A stretch of 64,000 nt of DNA, from NCBI RefSeq assembly GCF_016811075.1, contig NZ_JAFBGL010000013.1, positions 1 to 64,000 of the forward strand, read 5' to 3'. The position numbers were made by a program, and so were the translations under genes. Below, piece by piece: positions 26,398-35,329 of the stretch. The notes beneath the pieces are model-generated. The model ran no database searches, was not told the origin of the DNA, and was given only the letters and a program-made list of their open reading frames with translations. Positions within the stretch are counted from its first letter, which is position 1. Each line of letters begins with the position of its first letter. The stretch comes from Oceaniferula flava (GTDB lineage: Bacteria; Verrucomicrobiota; Verrucomicrobiia; Verrucomicrobiales; Akkermansiaceae).

Positions 26398-27765
26398 TCA
26401 GACTTCCTGAACGCTTCTTTGTTCAGGGTAGTGAAGAGAGATCCAGATCCCCCTCATGTTAGGAACTCCTTGTTCCTCCAGCCAGCAGTTGTTAAGCGCC
26501 AGCCTAACCAGTGAGTTGTTACTCATTCTCCAGTAGCCTTTACGGCTCCTGCTCGCCATATGAATCCGCTCTGGAAAGACTCCCAACGCGAGTAGGTTAC
26601 GGCGGCGTGTGCGGGGCTGTTTCCACTGCTTCCAGTAGTAGAGCCTCACACTTCGCCTGACCCATTCACTTAACTCTAACACCTCGGCGTAGGTGCAGCT
26701 GAGTTTATAGTAGTTAAGCCAGCCACGAGTGTAGAGGCACAGTTCATCAATGACGTCCTGCACCTTGTGTCCGCGGTTGCGACGGGTGATTCCCCGCACG
26801 TGTTGCTTGAACCGTAACAGGGCTTTGTCCGTCCACATCAGCTTGCCTCGGTGCCCTATCTGGCATCCCAGAAAGGTGCACGATTCCAGTAACGTGGCTC
26901 GGCTCTTGACCCTGTTGACTACCAGTTTGAGTCGTCCTTCGCAGAACCTGACAACACTTTCCATCACCCTTTGTGCCGCTTTTGCACTTTTCACCAGTAT
27001 GATAAAGTCATCGGCGTAGCGGGCCAAATGATGTCCGCGCGTTTCGAGTTCCTTGTCAAGTGGGTCGAGTACGATGTTGGCTAACAGCAAGAGAGTGGTC
27101 CGCCTTGTGGCACTCCTTGAGTGCGTGGCCTCGCGGGTGCCATCCGGCAACCTCACTCCCGCCATCAGGTAGCGGCGAATGAGCCCCAGAGTCTTGCGGC
27201 ACCGGATCTTTTCGCGCAACGATGTCATGAGCTTGTCATGGTTCACGGTGTCGAAGAACGACTTGAAGTAACAATCGACGGCATGCCGCCGACCTTCCTT
27301 CCAGCCGGTTTCCATCGTCTCCACGGCTTGATGAGCCGATCGGTTCGGACGGAATCCGTAGCTTCTTGAACTAAAGTCCGCATCAAGAAGCGGACTGATC
27401 ACTTGTGCAACGGCTTGCTGGATCATGCGATCCTGCACCGTCGGTATTCCCAGCGGACGTTTCGATCCGTCGGGTTTTGGAACAAACACCCTGCGCACGA
27501 GCGCGGAGTGGTAGTTCCCTTCCATAAGATCCGCACTTATCCTCGGCCAGTGCTTCCGGCAGAAGTCCGGAAAGTCACCCACCGACATACCGTCGATTCC
27601 GGCCGAACCTTAGTTTGTCTTCACTCGTTTCCAAGCTTCGGCAAGGTTCGCGGAACCGAGAATTTGCCCGATCATGGTTCGTTCCTGAGGAGATTCATTC
27701 TTCTCTCCATGACGGCGCTCAAGTTCACCGCGCCGACTGGCGTTAGTGGCTGGGTTGTCCGTCAC
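26398..27765 (-). pseudogene. ltrA: Inactivated group II intron reverse transcriptase/maturase
   Basis: The full frame probably starts at GTG 27765 and would be about 455 codons. It is interrupted by TAA at 27610-27612 inside the conserved KTNKGSAGIDG motif, where the TAA replaces a lysine codon. A second lesion lies around 27081-27118: a +1 and a -1 frameshift that compensate each other. Translated in frame, the QGVPQGGPLS motif of RT domain 4 is replaced by a run of Ser/Arg/Thr; shifting frame by one base restores QGVPQGGPLS. The polymerase YADD box and a maturase X-like region (GWLNYYKLSCTYAE) remain. The longest remaining frame is 396 codons (from 27588). The enzyme is almost certainly non-functional. 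Confidence 0.85.
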
Positions 27766-28190
27766 GGGATCAATCTCCTACTCATTGGTTCGGCCCTTCG
27801 TCGGGTAGTGGCTCCACGGCTCTCATTGTTTAACTCGGGCATTCTTCGCCCCCCGACTCGTTTTATCCCGACTACTATGGCTTCGGCTGACTCCTCACCT
27901 CCCTTTGGCGATGAGGCCTCCCAGGTAATTGCACGTTGCTCCACTGCACTACCGCCGTATTTACCTCCGCAGGCATACCTGATGCCTTCGCTGTGTTGTG
28001 CCAGCTCGGCGCGCTACGTCGGCCTTCTATACAGTTCTTATTCATCGGCTCGCAGCTTTCTCTTAGCCTTCATTCCCATGGTCGGTCACCCTTCCATAGT
28101 TGGCTTCGGATAGTAGTTTCTTCATTTTCATGTTTGGTATTTCTACAAGGGACTTGAACCCCATTTACAACGTGCCCATGCTGGGCACAC
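27766..28190 (-). other. 5' ribozyme part (domain I) of the group II intron
   Basis: 425 bp between the start of the maturase frame and the intron 5' end. It starts GTGTGCCCAGCATGGGC, a hairpin GCCCAGCATGGGC that matches the usual first stem of bacterial introns. A 236-codon plus-strand frame across 27403-28113 is antisense to ribozyme and maturase sequence and is not a gene. Confidence 0.7.
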
Positions 28191-28244
28191 ACAAGGCAGT
28201 GGACTCAACGCGCTACCGCGCGTGAGTCACTTTTGACGTTCGAT
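28191..28244 (+). repeat. attC-like recombination site, right part (left part at 26312-26318)
   Basis: Joining 26312-26318 to 28191 gives a 59-bp element. GGCTAAC stands as inverse core (one mismatch to RYYYAAC), then a 6-nt spacer. The arm GTGGACTCA pairs with TGAGTCAC except for one bulged G, enclosing an inner CGCG-CTAC-CGCG hairpin. A 7-nt spacer follows, then GTTCGAT (28238-28244) as core (one mismatch to GTTRRRY). Arms with an extrahelical base, short unpaired spacers and total length all suit an integron attC. The intron splits the inverse core. The alternative is an ordinary terminator hairpin, but no T-run is adjacent. Confidence 0.5.
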
Positions 28245-28301
28245 TACTCAACAGGCTCGACGAATCGATTGTCGAAGGTGTAATTTCGAAGTTCTTTGCA
28301 C

Positions 28302-28640
28302 ATGAAACAGCATAACTCTAACAAAGATCAATTGGGGCAATTGCTCAATGAGATCGTTGACTTTGACCCCGCCGGAGAGTGGGGATTTCGCGAAGCCTTG
28401 GCATCAATCAGCAAGATCAGTAGAGTTGGCTCTGGCGAGGATTTGCGGGTGCACGTTTACGTCAGAGGGCTAAAGATACCGCATGCAGCCGCTCAGGTGA
28501 GTATCGAGGTAAAGGGCGCACGGGTTATTTTCTATGCCATTGACCAACGAAGCCCTTCCGAGTCCCGATGGGTGGTCCATCCAAACCACGAATGGATCCG
28601 GCATTACCAGCTATGGCTAGAGAGGGACGCTAACCTATAG
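28302..28640 (+). CDS. Hypothetical protein of the accessory island
   Basis: 112 residues from the ATG at 28302; a TTG six bases upstream is the only other nearby start. No signal peptide or membrane segment. It looks like a small alpha/beta protein: a helical N-terminus (QLGQLLNEIVDF), beta strands (DLRVHVYVRGLKI, AQVSIEVKGARVIFYAI) and a tryptophan-rich C-terminus (ESRWVVHPNHEWIRHYQLWLE). I do not recognise a family. It sits 58 bp after the attC-like core and ends at another inverted repeat, so it may be a gene cassette. Confidence 0.6.
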   Translation: MKQHNSNKDQLGQLLNEIVDFDPAGEWGFREALASISKISRVGSGEDLRVHVYVRGLKIPHAAAQVSIEVKGARVIFYAIDQRSPSESRWVVHPNHEWIRHYQLWLERDANL

Positions 28641-28729
28641 GGCTGCTGTTGGGTTCTTCGATAAACCGCTAAAACCATAGAACATATCATGACAGCCTCC
28701 CCTCTAGCCGCTGAGCAGCCCAGTTGTGT
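28628..28729 (+). repeat. Long inverted repeat at the end of the small island gene, possible attC
   Basis: GGGCTGCT (28640-28647) and AGCAGCCC (28714-28721) are perfect complements 66 bp apart. Outside them lie CGCTAAC (28628-28634) and GTTGTGT (28723-28729), close to attC core sequences; total 102 bp. The spacer lengths are unequal (5 and 1 nt) and the loop shows no strong stem, so attC identity is weak. It overlaps the stop codon of the gene at 28302. Confidence 0.25.
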
Positions 28730-28847
28730 TTAAACCATATCATCACCCCATTCATCATCACTCGCCGTCGGAAGATGATTGGCTATGCTGGGGTCCACTC
28801 CACTTGCGATCAGCCCCATAATCCAACTCACGATCTAATTCATAAGA

Positions 28848-28880
28848 GTAAAAAAGAGCCGCAGGTCTCCCCGCGGCTCT
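28848..28880 (-). terminator. Rho-independent terminator of the porin/polyol operon
   Basis: AGAGCCGC and GCGGCTCT pair around a 10-nt loop, followed on the minus strand by a run of six T. It lies about 20 bp after the porin stop codon. The remaining 28641-28847 holds the inverted repeat above and no gene. Confidence 0.88.
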
Positions 28881-28901
28881 CACATCTAGTTCTGGAGACC
28901 T

Positions 28902-30158
28902 TTAAAACTTCAGTCCAAACCATGCACCGAGCACGACGGCATCGTCAATGTCACCGGTTCCGCCTGGGTTCTGGATGTATTGAACCGATGGCTGAAGGTA
29001 GCAGGACGGCGTGACTTGGAAGCGGTGGCCGAGCTCGTAAACCAACTCGGAAGTCACGCTCTCACCGATGGAATCGCCATACTCATCGCTGAGCTGACCG
29101 TAGGTGGCGAAGAAGAAGGTGTGATCGTCTTCACGCCCAGAGATCAGCCCCTTGTAATTCACGCCAGCACTGATCTGCAGCGGTGTTTTGGCCACCTTGT
29201 CCTCATCGGAGTAACTGGCCATACCGAAGACTTTCACTCCGTCTGCCACTTCCACTTCGGCGTGGGCGTAGGCGCGGAATAAGAAGTTGGTGGTGCCGCC
29301 GTTGAAGTTGTCAAAGTCGCGGAAGGAGTTGATGGCGCCCACGAAGATGCGGGCGTCACGACCGCAGATCTGCGGTGTCCAATCGTATTGCATCAGCACG
29401 GAAACGCCGTCCTCATCGCGGATGCTGAAGTCCAGACCGTTCTTGGTGAAGTCCCACTGGTCTGGGCCAGTTTGGTAGACACCGAGTTGGAACTGGTGTT
29501 CTTCATTGTGGTTATACTTCAAGCGTCCACCCCACACTGCGTATGGGAAGGAGGTGATGGAGTTTTCTAACAATGTGGCACGAATCGGTCCGTTGATCGC
29601 GGTGCTCAGGGAGTAGCCGTAGAGTGAGGACTTGGCAAAATCGGTGTCCGCGGAAACCCGACCCAATTTCAACGACCATTGATCGTTGATTTGTGTCTCA
29701 AGAAAAAGCTGATAGAGGTAAGTCACCTGACCACCGTAAATGGTCATCGGATCATAGATGCCGCCAACCGAGCCGCTGATGGTATTTCCGTGGCGATTCA
29801 CCGTGGAGATCTTCATGGTGGTGCCTTCCCAACCGAAGAGCTTTTCAAGATCGAGATCCACGCCGGCATAGACCTGCCCGGCAAAGTCCTCGTCCCTGGC
29901 AATGCCGCCGGAAACGTTGGCTCCGAAAATAGAATCGTAATAGAGGAAGGGGGTGATCCCCTTATCGATGAGGTCCGGACGGAGACCTCCCCAGTCGCCC
30001 GTCAGGTAATCGCCCGCGTTAAAGCTCGCGTCGTCCTCAGTAGCTGCCGTGGTCGCCAAGGGCGGAGCAATGGGTGTGACGTCTTCTGCGTGTGCCGACA
30101 GCATGCCGGCAGAGAAGACCGACAAGGCGACTTGTGTGTATTTTTTGGTGTTGTTCAT
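28902..30158 (-). CDS. OprB-type carbohydrate-selective outer-membrane porin
   Basis: 418 residues from the ATG at 30158, which directly precedes a signal peptide (VALSVFSAGMLSAHA); the longer frame to 30203 lacks a sensible signal. The mature start FNAGDYLTGDWGGLRPDLIDKGI is the OprB family signature, followed by alternating beta strands and a C-terminal Phe (WFGLKF) as in outer-membrane barrels. It lets sugars or polyols across the outer membrane. It is the last gene of the polyol locus, 115 bp after the dehydrogenase, and carries the operon terminator. Confidence 0.85.
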   Translation of the reverse strand: MNNTKKYTQVALSVFSAGMLSAHAEDVTPIAPPLATTAATEDDASFNAGDYLTGDWGGLRPDLIDKGITPFLYYDSIFGANVSGGIARDEDFAGQVYAGVDLDLEKLFGWEGTTMKISTVNRHGNTISGSVGGIYDPMTIYGGQVTYLYQLFLETQINDQWSLKLGRVSADTDFAKSSLYGYSLSTAINGPIRATLLENSITSFPYAVWGGRLKYNHNEEHQFQLGVYQTGPDQWDFTKNGLDFSIRDEDGVSVLMQYDWTPQICGRDARIFVGAINSFRDFDNFNGGTTNFLFRAYAHAEVEVADGVKVFGMASYSDEDKVAKTPLQISAGVNYKGLISGREDDHTFFFATYGQLSDEYGDSIGESVTSELVYELGHRFQVTPSCYLQPSVQYIQNPGGTGDIDDAVVLGAWFGLKF

Positions 30159-30273
30159 GGTTGTTTTGGGTTGTTTTTTGCGAAACGGCCTAATCTTAGG
30201 CACAGGGGTAGCGTGACACTTACCGAGGCAAGCGTTTGAGATAGGTGGGGGTTTACTCGCGAGGAGTGTGCGT

Positions 30274-31770
30274 TTACTCGCGGCCGAAAAGAAGAGCCTG
30301 CATCAGCTTGGAAATGTCCGGGTTCTCATAGAGTTCATCGACCATCGACGCATACTCTTGGGTGAAGACCTGATTTTTTGCCAAGTTACCAAAGACAGGT
30401 GTGAGTTTGAGAAATGAGAGTTTGTCCTGCGAAGTGCCGGCTGCCGCGTTATGCAGCTCAGCCTTCATCTCATCGACGATTTCGAGCTTGTTGCCATGCC
30501 GGTCGACACCCTTGTCCGAATAATAACACCAGGCGGCAATGACCAGAGCGGCGTATTCGGTGCTGCCCCCCTGCTCCAGGTTATCAAGGATAGTGGGGAT
30601 CAGGAACTTGGGCAGCTTCGATGAACTTTCCAGGCAGATCCGTGCGAGATTGTCTTTGATGTTCGGATTCCCAAAGCGCTCGATCAGCGAGCTCTTGTAG
30701 TCGTCCAAATCGATCCCCTTGATGGTGCCGAGCACCGGTGTGGCCTCGGTGTCCATGAAACGGCGGAGATAGGTCTCGAACAACGGGTCGGCGACGCAGC
30801 TGTCAATGGTCTCGTGGCCATGGATTGATCCTAACAGCCCGAGCACCGAGTGCCCTGCGTTGAGCAAGCGGATCTTCATCGTCTCGTAAGGAGTGACGTC
30901 AGGGACAAACTGGGCGCCGACATTCTCCCACTCCGGGCGGTCGTTGCTGAATTTATCTTCGATGACCCACTGAGAAAACGGCTCACAGGTCACCGGCCAC
31001 TCGTCGCGGATGCCGTAGTCATTTTCTAACATACTGATGTCTTCCGGCGTGGTTACTGGCGTAATCCGATCGACCATGGCATTGGGAAAACTAACTTCCT
31101 CGGCAATCCACTGCGCCAGGGCGGCGTCTTGGGCATGGGCAAATGCCAGTAGCATCTTGCGGGTCATATCCCCATTGTGCTGAATGTTATCGCAGGACTG
31201 CACGGTGAACGCAGGCAGATCGACCACACGCCGCTTCCGCAAGGCTTCAGTGAGATAGCCAAACACGGTGCGCGGGTTTTCCGGATGCTCGAGATCGTGT
31301 TTCACATCGGGGTTTTCAAAATCGAACTCGCCGGTGGCGGGATTGAAGTTGTAGCCGCCTTCGGTGATGGTCAGGGAAACAATTTTGGTTTGCTCACTGG
31401 CCATACGATCGATCACCGCCGTCGGGTTTTCGCAGCCCAACATGAAATCAACAATCGAGCCGATCACGCGGTTTTCAATTTTCCCGTCCGGATGTTTCAC
31501 GATCAGGGTGTAGAGGTAGTCCTGGCGCTTGAGCACATCGGCAATTTTGCGGTCGGCCTCACGCAGCCCCACACCGCAGATCCCCCAGTTGTCGACGCCT
31601 GTCTTTTCCAACAAGTCATCGGTGTAACAGGCCTCGTGGGAACGGTGAAAGCCACCCACGCCGATGTGCATGATGCCGGCAGTCAGCTTCTCGCGGTCAT
31701 AGCTCGGGCGTTGCACCGACTCTGGCAGGTCGGCGAGGTGACGTTGGTTCAGGGGAAAGATCGTTTTCAT
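30274..31770 (-). CDS. Mannitol/polyol dehydrogenase (long-chain MtlD/UxuB family)
   Basis: 498 residues of the long-chain mannitol dehydrogenase family. The N-terminal NAD domain includes GIMHIGVGGFHRSHEACYTDDLL. The C-terminal catalytic domain includes VDRITPVTTPED and KIRLLNAGHS, which carries the catalytic Lys, Asn and His of the family. It oxidises a sugar alcohol, most simply mannitol to fructose. Next to an ABC importer and a fructokinase-like PfkB this reaction makes sense. Arabinitol, sorbitol or mannonate remain possible. Confidence 0.85.
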   Translation of the reverse strand: MKTIFPLNQRHLADLPESVQRPSYDREKLTAGIMHIGVGGFHRSHEACYTDDLLEKTGVDNWGICGVGLREADRKIADVLKRQDYLYTLIVKHPDGKIENRVIGSIVDFMLGCENPTAVIDRMASEQTKIVSLTITEGGYNFNPATGEFDFENPDVKHDLEHPENPRTVFGYLTEALRKRRVVDLPAFTVQSCDNIQHNGDMTRKMLLAFAHAQDAALAQWIAEEVSFPNAMVDRITPVTTPEDISMLENDYGIRDEWPVTCEPFSQWVIEDKFSNDRPEWENVGAQFVPDVTPYETMKIRLLNAGHSVLGLLGSIHGHETIDSCVADPLFETYLRRFMDTEATPVLGTIKGIDLDDYKSSLIERFGNPNIKDNLARICLESSSKLPKFLIPTILDNLEQGGSTEYAALVIAAWCYYSDKGVDRHGNKLEIVDEMKAELHNAAAGTSQDKLSFLKLTPVFGNLAKNQVFTQEYASMVDELYENPDISKLMQALLFGRE

Positions 31771-31790
31771 AGTCTCAATGGGGATTGGTG

Positions 31791-32771
31791 TTAGGCTTCT
31801 TTACGGTGTTGCAGGCAATCGAGCGCCACAGCGATCATCAGCACGGAGCCCTTGATCACCATCTGGACGAACTGGCTGATATCCATGAGCACCAGGCCAT
31901 TGCTGAGCACCCCGAGAATGAGCACCCCGGCGAGCACATTGGAGATTTTACCAAAGCCACCGGTGACACTGACACCACCGAGCACACAGGCGGTGAGCAC
32001 ATCGAACTCGAAACCTTTTCCTGACAGCACCTGACCGGAGTTGGTTCTGGAAAGGATCACCACACCAGCAACTCCGGCGAAGAATCCGGACAGGGTGTAG
32101 ACGAGGTATTTGACTTTTTTAACATCGATTCCGGAAAGCTTGGCAGCCTCCTCATTGCCACCCACGGCGTAGAAATAGCGACCGAAAAAGGTCTTGTTCA
32201 GGATGAATCCACCGAGGCCCATGATGGCCACCATGATGATCACGGGGATCGGAATGGGTCCGACGTATCCCTGACCGATCACCGAGAAGGACTCAACAAA
32301 ACCGTAGATGGGAAGACCTCCGCAAATCAGATACGCCACGCCCTCGATGATGATCATCATCGCCAAAGTCACGATGATGGAAGGCATTTTCAGCGTCGCA
32401 ATGATCCAGCCGTTGGTGAAACCGATGGCAGCGGAAAGCACCAGCACCGCACCCACAGCCATCGCCGGATGCCAGCCGGACTCCACCATCAGCCACGCGC
32501 AGACGATGTTGACCAATGTGATCACCGAGCCCACCGAGAGATCAATGCCACCCAGCAGAAGCACAAAAGCAAAACCCACCGCACAGATTCCTAACATAGA
32601 AACCTGACGTGCCACGTTGAGCAGGTTATTACTGACCAGGAAATTTTCCGAAGCGATGGTGAAGAGAATGATGAGAGCGAGAAGCACCATCCAGATGCCA
32701 AATCGTTTGGCGATGTCGATGGCCTTCGCCATCGTGCTGCTCGACTGTGTTGCGTTGTCAATTGTGTTCAT
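31791..32771 (-). CDS. RbsC-type sugar ABC transporter permease
   Basis: 326 residues with eight to ten hydrophobic helices. FLLLGGIDLSVGS-like FVLLLGGIDLSVGSVITL near residue 75 and AVGGNEEAAKLSGI near 210 are the RbsC/XylH family signatures. It pairs with the duplicated ATPase at 32799 and the binding protein at 34290 in a CUT2-type importer. Two genes upstream and the dehydrogenase downstream are separated by 20-30 bp, so this is one operon. Confidence 0.9.
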   Translation of the reverse strand: MNTIDNATQSSSTMAKAIDIAKRFGIWMVLLALIILFTIASENFLVSNNLLNVARQVSMLGICAVGFAFVLLLGGIDLSVGSVITLVNIVCAWLMVESGWHPAMAVGAVLVLSAAIGFTNGWIIATLKMPSIIVTLAMMIIIEGVAYLICGGLPIYGFVESFSVIGQGYVGPIPIPVIIMVAIMGLGGFILNKTFFGRYFYAVGGNEEAAKLSGIDVKKVKYLVYTLSGFFAGVAGVVILSRTNSGQVLSGKGFEFDVLTACVLGGVSVTGGFGKISNVLAGVLILGVLSNGLVLMDISQFVQMVIKGSVLMIAVALDCLQHRKEA

Positions 32772-32798
32772 GGTTCGTAAAGAGGTTGTAAGGTTCGG

Positions 32799-34274
32799 TT
32801 AGTTGCGTGAGGCGTAGCTCATGATTTTTTCTTGGTTAAATTCGGATCGATCCAGCTCTCCGGTGATTTTCCCTTCGTGCAGGACGAGAATGCGATCGGA
32901 CATGCCCATAACCTCCTCCATCTCGGAGGAAATCATGAGAACGGCCTTCCCTGACTCAACCAGACTATTGACCAGGGCATAAATTTCAGATTTGGCACCG
33001 ACGTCGATGCCGCGAGTGGGTTCATCAAAAATGACCAGTGATGGTTCCGTGGCGAGCCACTTGGCGATGATCACCTTCTGCTGGTTTCCGCCACTGAGGT
33101 TCTTGATCTTCTGCTCGAGGTTGGGCGTTTTGATCCGGATGGCATCGCGGTAGTGATCGGCAATGCGGCGCTCCTCCTTCTGATCGATGGTGAAGAATTT
33201 GGAAATACGATCGAGGATGGAGATGCTGATGTTGCCGCGGATATCGACATCTAACAAAGCACCCAATTTTTTCCGATCCTCAGGCACCAGAGCGATGCCG
33301 TCTTTGATGGCGTCCTTGGGGATCGATGGATTCACCTCCTGGCCTTCCAGGATGACACGGCCGCCGGTCTTGTGTTTGACGCCGAAGAGCAGCTCGGCGA
33401 GCTCGGTGCGCCCAGCGCCAATCAGGCCGGCCAATCCGAGCACCTCGCCTTTGCGGATCTCGAGGTTGATGTTTTCCACGCCATTGCCGGATAGGTTTTC
33501 CACCTTCAGCAGCACCTCGTCAGAGATGCACTTGTTGCGGCTTGGATAGGTGGCGGTCAGCTCACGGCCGACCATCAGAGTGACCAGGTCATCGAGATTG
33601 GTGTCCGAGGTATTCATCGTCTTCACCTTCTCGCCGTCACGCAGCACGGTGATGCGATCCGAAAGTCGGAAAATCTCATCCATGCGGTGGGAAATGTAAA
33701 CGATGGTGACCCCGGCAGCCTTGAGCTTTTCCACCATCACATAGAGGGCTTCCACCTCGGTCTGGGTCAGCGGCGCAGAGGGCTCGTCCATGATCAGCAT
33801 CTTGGCATCTTGGGAAACCGCCTTGGCAATTTCTACCAGCTGCTGATAGCCCACGGTGAGATTCCCCACCAGTTCAGCGGGGTCGATTTTGATATCGAAC
33901 TGCTTGAAAATCTCAGCCGCCTTGTTCTCCATGGCTTTCCGATCGATCACCAGGCCCTTGCGGATGGCGCGACCGAGAAAGATGTTCTCCGCCACGGAGA
34001 GTTCATCGACCAAGTTGAATTCCTGATAGATCACCGAGACTCCCATCTGCTCTGACACTTTCGGTGTCAGTGACGTAAACTCCTGCCCCTGAATCACAAC
34101 ACTTCCCTCGTTCGGCGTGATGGCACCGGTGCAGGTCTTGATGAGTGTCGATTTGCCGGCGCCGTTTTCTCCGACGAGTGCGTGGACTTCACCTTCGATG
34201 ACATCCAGGCTGACATCGTTGAGAGCGACGACGCCCGGGTAGCGTTTTGTGATGTTTTTCAGTTGCAGGAACAT
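32799..34274 (-). CDS. RbsA-type sugar ABC transporter ATP-binding protein (two NBDs)
   Basis: 491 residues with two nucleotide-binding domains. The first has GENGAGKSTLIK, LTVGYQQLVEIAKA and LIMDEPSAPL. The second has the usual degenerate P-loop (GLIGAGRTELAELLFG) together with LSGGNQQKVIIAKWL and VIFDEPTRGIDVG. This layout defines the CUT2 (ribose/xylose/polyol) class. It starts 15 bp after the binding-protein stop codon. Confidence 0.93.
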   Translation of the reverse strand: MFLQLKNITKRYPGVVALNDVSLDVIEGEVHALVGENGAGKSTLIKTCTGAITPNEGSVVIQGQEFTSLTPKVSEQMGVSVIYQEFNLVDELSVAENIFLGRAIRKGLVIDRKAMENKAAEIFKQFDIKIDPAELVGNLTVGYQQLVEIAKAVSQDAKMLIMDEPSAPLTQTEVEALYVMVEKLKAAGVTIVYISHRMDEIFRLSDRITVLRDGEKVKTMNTSDTNLDDLVTLMVGRELTATYPSRNKCISDEVLLKVENLSGNGVENINLEIRKGEVLGLAGLIGAGRTELAELLFGVKHKTGGRVILEGQEVNPSIPKDAIKDGIALVPEDRKKLGALLDVDIRGNISISILDRISKFFTIDQKEERRIADHYRDAIRIKTPNLEQKIKNLSGGNQQKVIIAKWLATEPSLVIFDEPTRGIDVGAKSEIYALVNSLVESGKAVLMISSEMEEVMGMSDRILVLHEGKITGELDRSEFNQEKIMSYASRN

Positions 34275-34289
34275 GGTGACAAGGAGGTT

Positions 34290-35228
34290 TTATTTGGAGT
34301 ATTGATCGACGTTGTCTTTGGTGACAGGAATCAGTTTGCGGAAGATCTTAGCAGGCAATTCTTCGCCGGCGGCAAGCTTCTGGACAAATCCGAAAACAGT
34401 CGTGGCCACATCCTGATCGGTGCCAGTAACGATCACGCTCATCCGAACGCCTTCGTTGTTTTTGATGGCGGAGAGTTCAGGTTTAGTTGCGTCCACAGCG
34501 AAGATGCCGAAGTCATCAGTGATCTTGCCAGCAGCCTTGGCAGCCTCGTTAGCCCCCACGGATCCGCCTCCGCCGATGGCGGTCACGACCTTGACGTTGG
34601 GGTGCGATTGGAAAATGGTCTCCATTTTGGAAATCCCCTCCTTCGGGTTGATGGCGCTGGTTTCAGCGACGATGGTAGCATCGGGAGCCAGCTTGGTGAT
34701 GGCATCGCGGATGCCTTTACCACGAGCTAACAGAACGGGAAGCTGTGGGTAGTTGAGGATCGCCACTTCGGTTTTGCCACCGTGTTTTTCCTTGATGAAA
34801 TCAGCGGCTTCCTTGCCGACCTGGTAACCGAGGTCGTAGTTATCGATCAGCCAGCGGACGTCGGCATTTTTCAGATCGTCATCCCAGGCGATGACCTTGA
34901 CGCCGGCGGCGCGGGCTTCTTTACAGGCGGCCTCAATGCCTTCCGGATCGGCTGGGTGAACAATGATCACATCCATGCCACGAGAGACAAAGTTCTCGAT
35001 CTGCATGATCTGTTTGGAGACATTACTCTCGCATGCCACGTAGTTCATCTTGGCGCCATTGGCTTCCGCTTCTTTTTGGATCGCTTGGCAGTATCCTGAC
35101 CAGGTGGGGTTACTCAAATCCTGAACAGTCATGCCGATCTTGATTTGATCGCCATCTTGGTTCCGGTTACAGCCAACGCTCACAAGCATAGCGGCGATGG
35201 CCAACAGTCCGATTAGTTTCTTTTTCAT
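34290..35228 (-). CDS. RbsB-type sugar/polyol-binding lipoprotein
   Basis: 312 residues. The signal peptide ends in AAMLVSVGC (lipobox Cys near 20). The body is a type I periplasmic-binding fold: IKIGMTVQDLSNPTW, GMDVIIVHPADPEGI, AWDDDLKNADVRWLIDNY and VVTAIGGGGSVGANEAAKAAG. Substrate-binding component of the importer encoded downstream. The 100-bp gap before it, towards pfkB, is C-rich on the minus strand and has no evident terminator. Confidence 0.9.
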   Translation of the reverse strand: MKKKLIGLLAIAAMLVSVGCNRNQDGDQIKIGMTVQDLSNPTWSGYCQAIQKEAEANGAKMNYVACESNVSKQIMQIENFVSRGMDVIIVHPADPEGIEAACKEARAAGVKVIAWDDDLKNADVRWLIDNYDLGYQVGKEAADFIKEKHGGKTEVAILNYPQLPVLLARGKGIRDAITKLAPDATIVAETSAINPKEGISKMETIFQSHPNVKVVTAIGGGGSVGANEAAKAAGKITDDFGIFAVDATKPELSAIKNNEGVRMSVIVTGTDQDVATTVFGFVQKLAAGEELPAKIFRKLIPVTKDNVDQYSK

Positions 35229-35329
35229 AGGTTCGTTTGGGTTGTTAGTTGTTGTATTTGGGGGGGCGGGGTTTTTTGTGTTTTGGTGTGTGTGTGGAAT
35301 AAATGGTTCGTTTTTGAATAAGCCGAGCG

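Larger units (their letters stand above)
26319..28190 (-). mobile_element. Group II intron (bacterial class C-like), antisense to the HNH gene
   Basis: 1872 bp. The 5' end on the minus strand is GTGTGCCCAGCATGGGCAC (from 28190) and the 3' end is domain V, domain VI and CCCGAT (to 26319). It encodes a reverse transcriptase that is now broken. The minus-strand exon junction is CCTTGT|TAGCCG. The flanks rejoin into an attC-like stem-loop, and group IIC-attC introns are known to insert into attC sites in the orientation opposite to the cassette, as here. Boundaries are inferred from consensus ends and from restoration of the flanking structure and reading frame. Confidence 0.85.

Noticed and set aside
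27403-28113. A 236-codon plus-strand frame
   Set aside because: It runs antisense through the group II intron maturase and ribozyme; structural RNA and pseudogene sequence, not a gene.
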